NCBI GenBank assembly: GCA_029879665.1
Contig: JAOUPW010000131.1
Span: 1-6,226 of the forward strand
Reading direction: 5' to 3'
Length of the DNA stretch: 6,226 nucleotides
From: Rhodospirillales bacterium
GTDB taxonomy: Bacteria; Pseudomonadota; Alphaproteobacteria; Rhodospirillales; JAOUPW01
The translations under genes and the position numbers were made by a program. The notes beneath the pieces are model-generated. The model saw only the letters and a list, made by a program, of their open reading frames with translations, was not told where the DNA came from and did no database searches. The first letter of the stretch is position 1. Every line of letters begins with the position of its first letter. Of the stretch, positions 4,552-6,226 are shown piece after piece.

Positions 4552-5303
4552 CGCAAAATATAAAAACTGCCGCCCTGATTTTAGTCCTGACCGGAATAGG
4601 GGTCCTTGCCGCCGGCATTTATCCGGCTCAAGCACAATCCCTGTCCATTGATCTGGGCGGCGAAGGGGCCACGATGACGTCGCGCCTCATGCAGATGATC
4701 GCCCTGATCACCGTCCTCAGCCTGGCGCCGTCGATCCTGGTCATGGTGACGTCCTTTACCCGGATCATTATCGTCCTTTCTTTTGTCCGGACGGCCATGG
4801 GCACCCAGCAGACGCCCCCCAATCAGGTTCTGGTCAGCCTCGCGCTGTTCCTGACGGCATTTATCATGATGCCGACCATGGAAGAATCTTACAATCAGGG
4901 GATCAAGCCCTTGATAGATGGCCAGATTGAGGAATTCGAGGCGTTTGAACGGACGGTCGATCCATTCCGTAAGTTCATGATGAATTACGTCCGCGAACAG
5001 GATCTGGCCTTGTTTGTTGATATCGGCAAGGTGAGCGATGCCCAGGTACAGGAGAAAATGCCTCTCAGGGTTCTGATTCCGGCTTTCATCATCAGCGAGT
5101 TGCGCCGGGCCTTTGAAATCGGGTTTCTGATCTTCATTCCTTTCCTGATCATTGACATGGTGGTGGCGTCAGTCCTGATGTCCATGGGCATGATGATGCT
5201 GCCCCCCATCCTCATCGCCCTTCCCTTCAAAATTATCTTTTTCGTGCTGGTCGACGGTTGGTACATGATCGTCGGCAATCTGGTCCGGGGATTCGGCGGA
5301 TAA
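4548..5303 (+). CDS. fliP: Flagellar export-gate protein FliP
   Basis: FliP forms the pentameric core of the flagellar export gate with FliQ and FliR. The 251-aa product is of usual length. It has a cleavable signal peptide (hydrophobic 8-24, AxA at 27-29, cleavage likely after residue 29), as known for FliP. The first membrane helix and the highly conserved TSFTRIIIVLSFVRTAMGTQ stretch (68-87) with following TPPNQ (89-93) come next. A periplasmic part (about 113-170) is followed by the second conserved block P-x-F-x-x-SEL-(x)n-IGF-x-(I)-(F)-(I)-PF-x-(I)-ID (178-203) and V-A-S-x-L-M-S-M-G-M-M-M-(L)-PP (206-220). The ATG overlaps the fliO stop (ATGA), so the pair is translationally coupled. 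No clear intrinsic terminator is seen after it. Confidence 0.98.
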   Translation: MTQNIKTAALILVLTGIGVLAAGIYPAQAQSLSIDLGGEGATMTSRLMQMIALITVLSLAPSILVMVTSFTRIIIVLSFVRTAMGTQQTPPNQVLVSLALFLTAFIMMPTMEESYNQGIKPLIDGQIEEFEAFERTVDPFRKFMMNYVREQDLALFVDIGKVSDAQVQEKMPLRVLIPAFIISELRRAFEIGFLIFIPFLIIDMVVASVLMSMGMMMLPPILIALPFKIIFFVLVDGWYMIVGNLVRGFGG

Positions 5304-5431
5304 TTTTTCTGTTCCTGTAACCGAAACCACCCCTGATGTGAGACATGACGGAAGGGTATGGCTGGTATCCTCAGGGTGCATATCTCCAGGTTTTATTTTA
5401 CTATATAATAGTGTAGTTTAAGGTGGACGCG

Positions 5432-5462
5432 AGCCTCGCCCATGCACGGAAAAAAGGAGGTT
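5432..5462 (+). promoter_or_regulatory. Possible SD-masking stem in the hsp20 leader
   Basis: In the predicted hsp20 leader, AGCCUC (5432-5437) can pair with GAGGUU (5457-5462) (6 bp, one G-U pair). This covers most of the GGAGG ribosome site. A competing small hairpin, GCGA/UCGC (5429-5439), shares the left arm. Heat-shock genes of the Hsp20 family are often controlled by such RNA thermometers in Alphaproteobacteria (ROSE type), but the ROSE sequence itself was not recognised. Pairing is visible; temperature sensing is inference. Confidence 0.25.
5456..5460 (+). promoter_or_regulatory. Ribosome-binding site of hsp20
   Basis: GGAGG (within AAAAAAGGAGG), 6 nt before the ATG at 5467. It is the strongest Shine-Dalgarno site in the window and fixes the start of the heat-shock gene. 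Confidence 0.85.
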
Positions 5463-5466
5463 AGCC

Positions 5467-6033
5467 ATGTCAGTAAAAGTCAAAAAATCAAAAGAAACGA
5501 AGGACGTCTCCCCAGCGAAAGAGTCCGGGGGGACCAGTTTGGCGGAACGGGTTGTGCAACACCCCCTTCTGTCGCTACGGGAAGAAGTCGACCGCCTGTT
5601 CGACGATTTCTTCTCCGGTTTCTCCCTAGGCCCCTTCGGACGGCATGCTTTTGACCTTGAGCCGTTCCGGAAAATAGAAAGCCGGCTTCCCAGCTTCAGT
5701 GGATTTTTCCCGCGGATGGATGTTGGCGAGACGGACGCGGAATATACGCTAACCGCCGAACTTCCGGGAATGGATGAAAAGGACATCGAAATTACGCTGT
5801 CCAATGGCGTTGTCAGCATCGAGGGAGAGAAGAAAGAAGAAAAAGAAGAAAAGAAGAAAGACTACCGCTTGATGGAACGGCATTACGGAAGCATCAGCCG
5901 GTCCTACAGATTGCCTGAAGAGGTCAATGAAGACAAAGCGGAAGCCACCTTCGAAAAAGGTATCCTGGTTATCAAGATACCCAAAACCAAGTCCACAAAA
6001 AAAATGAAAAAAGTAAAGATTCGGAGCGGATGA
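5467..6033 (+). CDS. Small heat-shock protein, Hsp20/alpha-crystallin family
   Basis: A 188-aa ATP-independent chaperone that holds unfolding proteins. The alpha-crystallin domain spans about 82-173. It has the family signatures FPRMDVGETDAEYTLTAELPGM (81-102), the GVVSIEGEKK strand (114-123) and the G-x-L-x-I-x-I-P-K closing strand (GILVIKIPK, 165-173). A C-terminal V-K-I (183-185), matching the (I/V)-x-I anchor motif, ends the protein. The N-terminal extension of about 80 residues is long and begins with a lysine-rich, probably disordered segment, followed by LREEVDRLFDDFFSGF, typical of class A bacterial members. A strongly charged insert EKKEEKEEKKKD (121-132) lies in the middle loop. It is on its own between fliP and speE, with its own ribosome site and terminator, so it is probably a separate heat-inducible transcript. 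Confidence 0.95.
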   Translation: MSVKVKKSKETKDVSPAKESGGTSLAERVVQHPLLSLREEVDRLFDDFFSGFSLGPFGRHAFDLEPFRKIESRLPSFSGFFPRMDVGETDAEYTLTAELPGMDEKDIEITLSNGVVSIEGEKKEEKEEKKKDYRLMERHYGSISRSYRLPEEVNEDKAEATFEKGILVIKIPKTKSTKKMKKVKIRSG

Positions 6034-6068
6034 ATTAGCGGTTCCGAGATGTCGGAGATTATGCCTCA

Positions 6069-6100
6069 AGGCTTGGCGGCTCGGCCGGGCCTATTTTTTT
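6069..6100 (+). terminator. Intrinsic terminator of hsp20
   Basis: Stem AGGCTTGGC (6069-6077) / GCCGGGCCT (6084-6092) with two G-T wobble pairs and a 6-nt loop GGCTCG, followed by a seven-T run (6094-6100). It lies 36 bp after the hsp20 stop, so it very probably ends its transcript. The right part of the stem and the T-run lie inside the end of the opposite gene speE (stop TAG at 6093-6091). On the minus strand no T-run follows the stem, so it is unlikely to end speE by itself. Confidence 0.8.
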
Positions 6101-6226
6101 GGATGTATAAGTTCTTGAACAAATTCCGGCAAGGCGAATGCGCCAACGTGGACGGCGGGATTGTAATACCGGGTTTTTAATCCGGCTTTTTGAAAACGTG
6201 CACTTAATTCGGATTCTGAAATTTTT
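6091..6226 (-). CDS. speE: Spermidine synthase SpeE, C-terminal end (cut by window edge)
   Basis: The last 44 codons of a gene that enters from the right edge. The end of the protein reads (K)ISESELSARFQKAGL, then KTRYYNPAVHVGAFALPEFV and QELIHPKK. The RYYNP-x-(I/V)-H-x-(x)-AFALP-x-(F/Y) ending is the conserved C-terminus of spermidine synthase (polyamine aminopropyltransferase), which transfers an aminopropyl group from decarboxylated S-adenosylmethionine to putrescine. The catalytic part is outside the window. The gene converges on hsp20, and its stop codon lies inside the hsp20 terminator stem. Polyamine function is unrelated to the flagellar genes beyond it. Confidence 0.85.
   Translation of the reverse strand, partial: KISESELSARFQKAGLKTRYYNPAVHVGAFALPEFVQELIHPKK

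Larger units (their letters stand above)
5304..5466 (+). promoter_or_regulatory. fliP-hsp20 intergenic region with TATAAT element
   Basis: 163 bp between fliP and the heat-shock gene. A perfect TATAAT (5404-5409) in an AT-rich stretch could be the -10 of an hsp20 promoter, giving a start near 5416. I could not find a good -35 at 16-18 bp (tatctc/atctcc there), nor a CIRCE repeat (TTAGCACTC-N9-GAGTGCTAA) or a clear sigma-32 (CTTGAA ... CCCCAT) promoter. A long inverted repeat CCCTGA (5331-5336) / TCAGGG (5371-5376) lies upstream, with a 34-nt loop. It may be a 3' structure of the fliP mRNA or an operator. Confidence 0.4.

Noticed and set aside
4355..4635. Minus-strand frames opposite fliO and fliP
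   Set aside because: Shadows of fliO/fliP coding sequence; arginine-rich, no domain.
5304..5466. CIRCE or sigma-32 control of hsp20
   Set aside because: Neither the TTAGCACTC inverted repeat nor a convincing CTTGAA/CCCCAT pair is present.
5418..5819. 133-codon minus-strand frame opposite hsp20
   Set aside because: Serine/arginine-rich antisense shadow of a clear Hsp20 gene.
1..6226. CRISPR array, insertion sequence, tRNA or rRNA
   Set aside because: No spaced direct repeats, transposase-like frames, terminal inverted repeats or RNA-gene signatures were seen when reading through the window.

Overview
This window looks like part of a flagellar gene cluster from an alphaproteobacterium, most likely Rhodospirillales or a relative. 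Three things suggest this: the gene order (flgB-flgC-fliE-fliQ-fliR-flhB), a stand-alone FlhB C-terminal-domain protein encoded next door, and two sequences between the divergent gene blocks that match both published forms of the CtrA recognition motif. Taxonomy below class level is inference.

Left half, minus strand (read from about 2990 down to 1): flgB, flgC and fliE encode proximal rod and rod/export-gate adaptor proteins. fliQ, fliR and the start of flhB encode membrane components of the flagellar type III export gate. flhB runs off the left edge and only its first 141 codons are present. Between fliQ and fliR lies an unusual GC-rich stretch of about 230 bp. It carries two very short nested reading frames that may be coupled to fliR translation, and a stable hairpin.

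Middle (2991-3351): a 361-bp divergent intergenic region. It holds a TTAA-N7-TTAA box, a TTAACCAT octamer and several GANTC sites, which points to cell-cycle (CtrA, possibly CcrM) control of one or both flanking flagellar operons.

Right half, plus strand: fhlB/flhX (TTG start) overlaps a 117-aa helical protein of unknown function by ATGA. A gap of about 130 bp follows, with a possible 31-aa ORF, then fliO and fliP, again with an ATGA overlap. FliO and FliP complete the export-gate set with FliQ, FliR and FlhB, so the two divergent operons together make the export gate and the rod base. FlhA is not in the window.

Far right: a small heat-shock protein gene (Hsp20 family) with its own strong ribosome-binding site and a TATAAT element, ended by a good intrinsic terminator. 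This converges on the last 44 codons of a minus-strand spermidine synthase gene (speE) that runs off the right edge. These two genes are not flagellar.

The window is mostly ordinary flagellar core. The points most worth following are the CtrA-type sites, the unknown gene coupled to fhlB, the fliQ-fliR insert and the small ORF before fliO.
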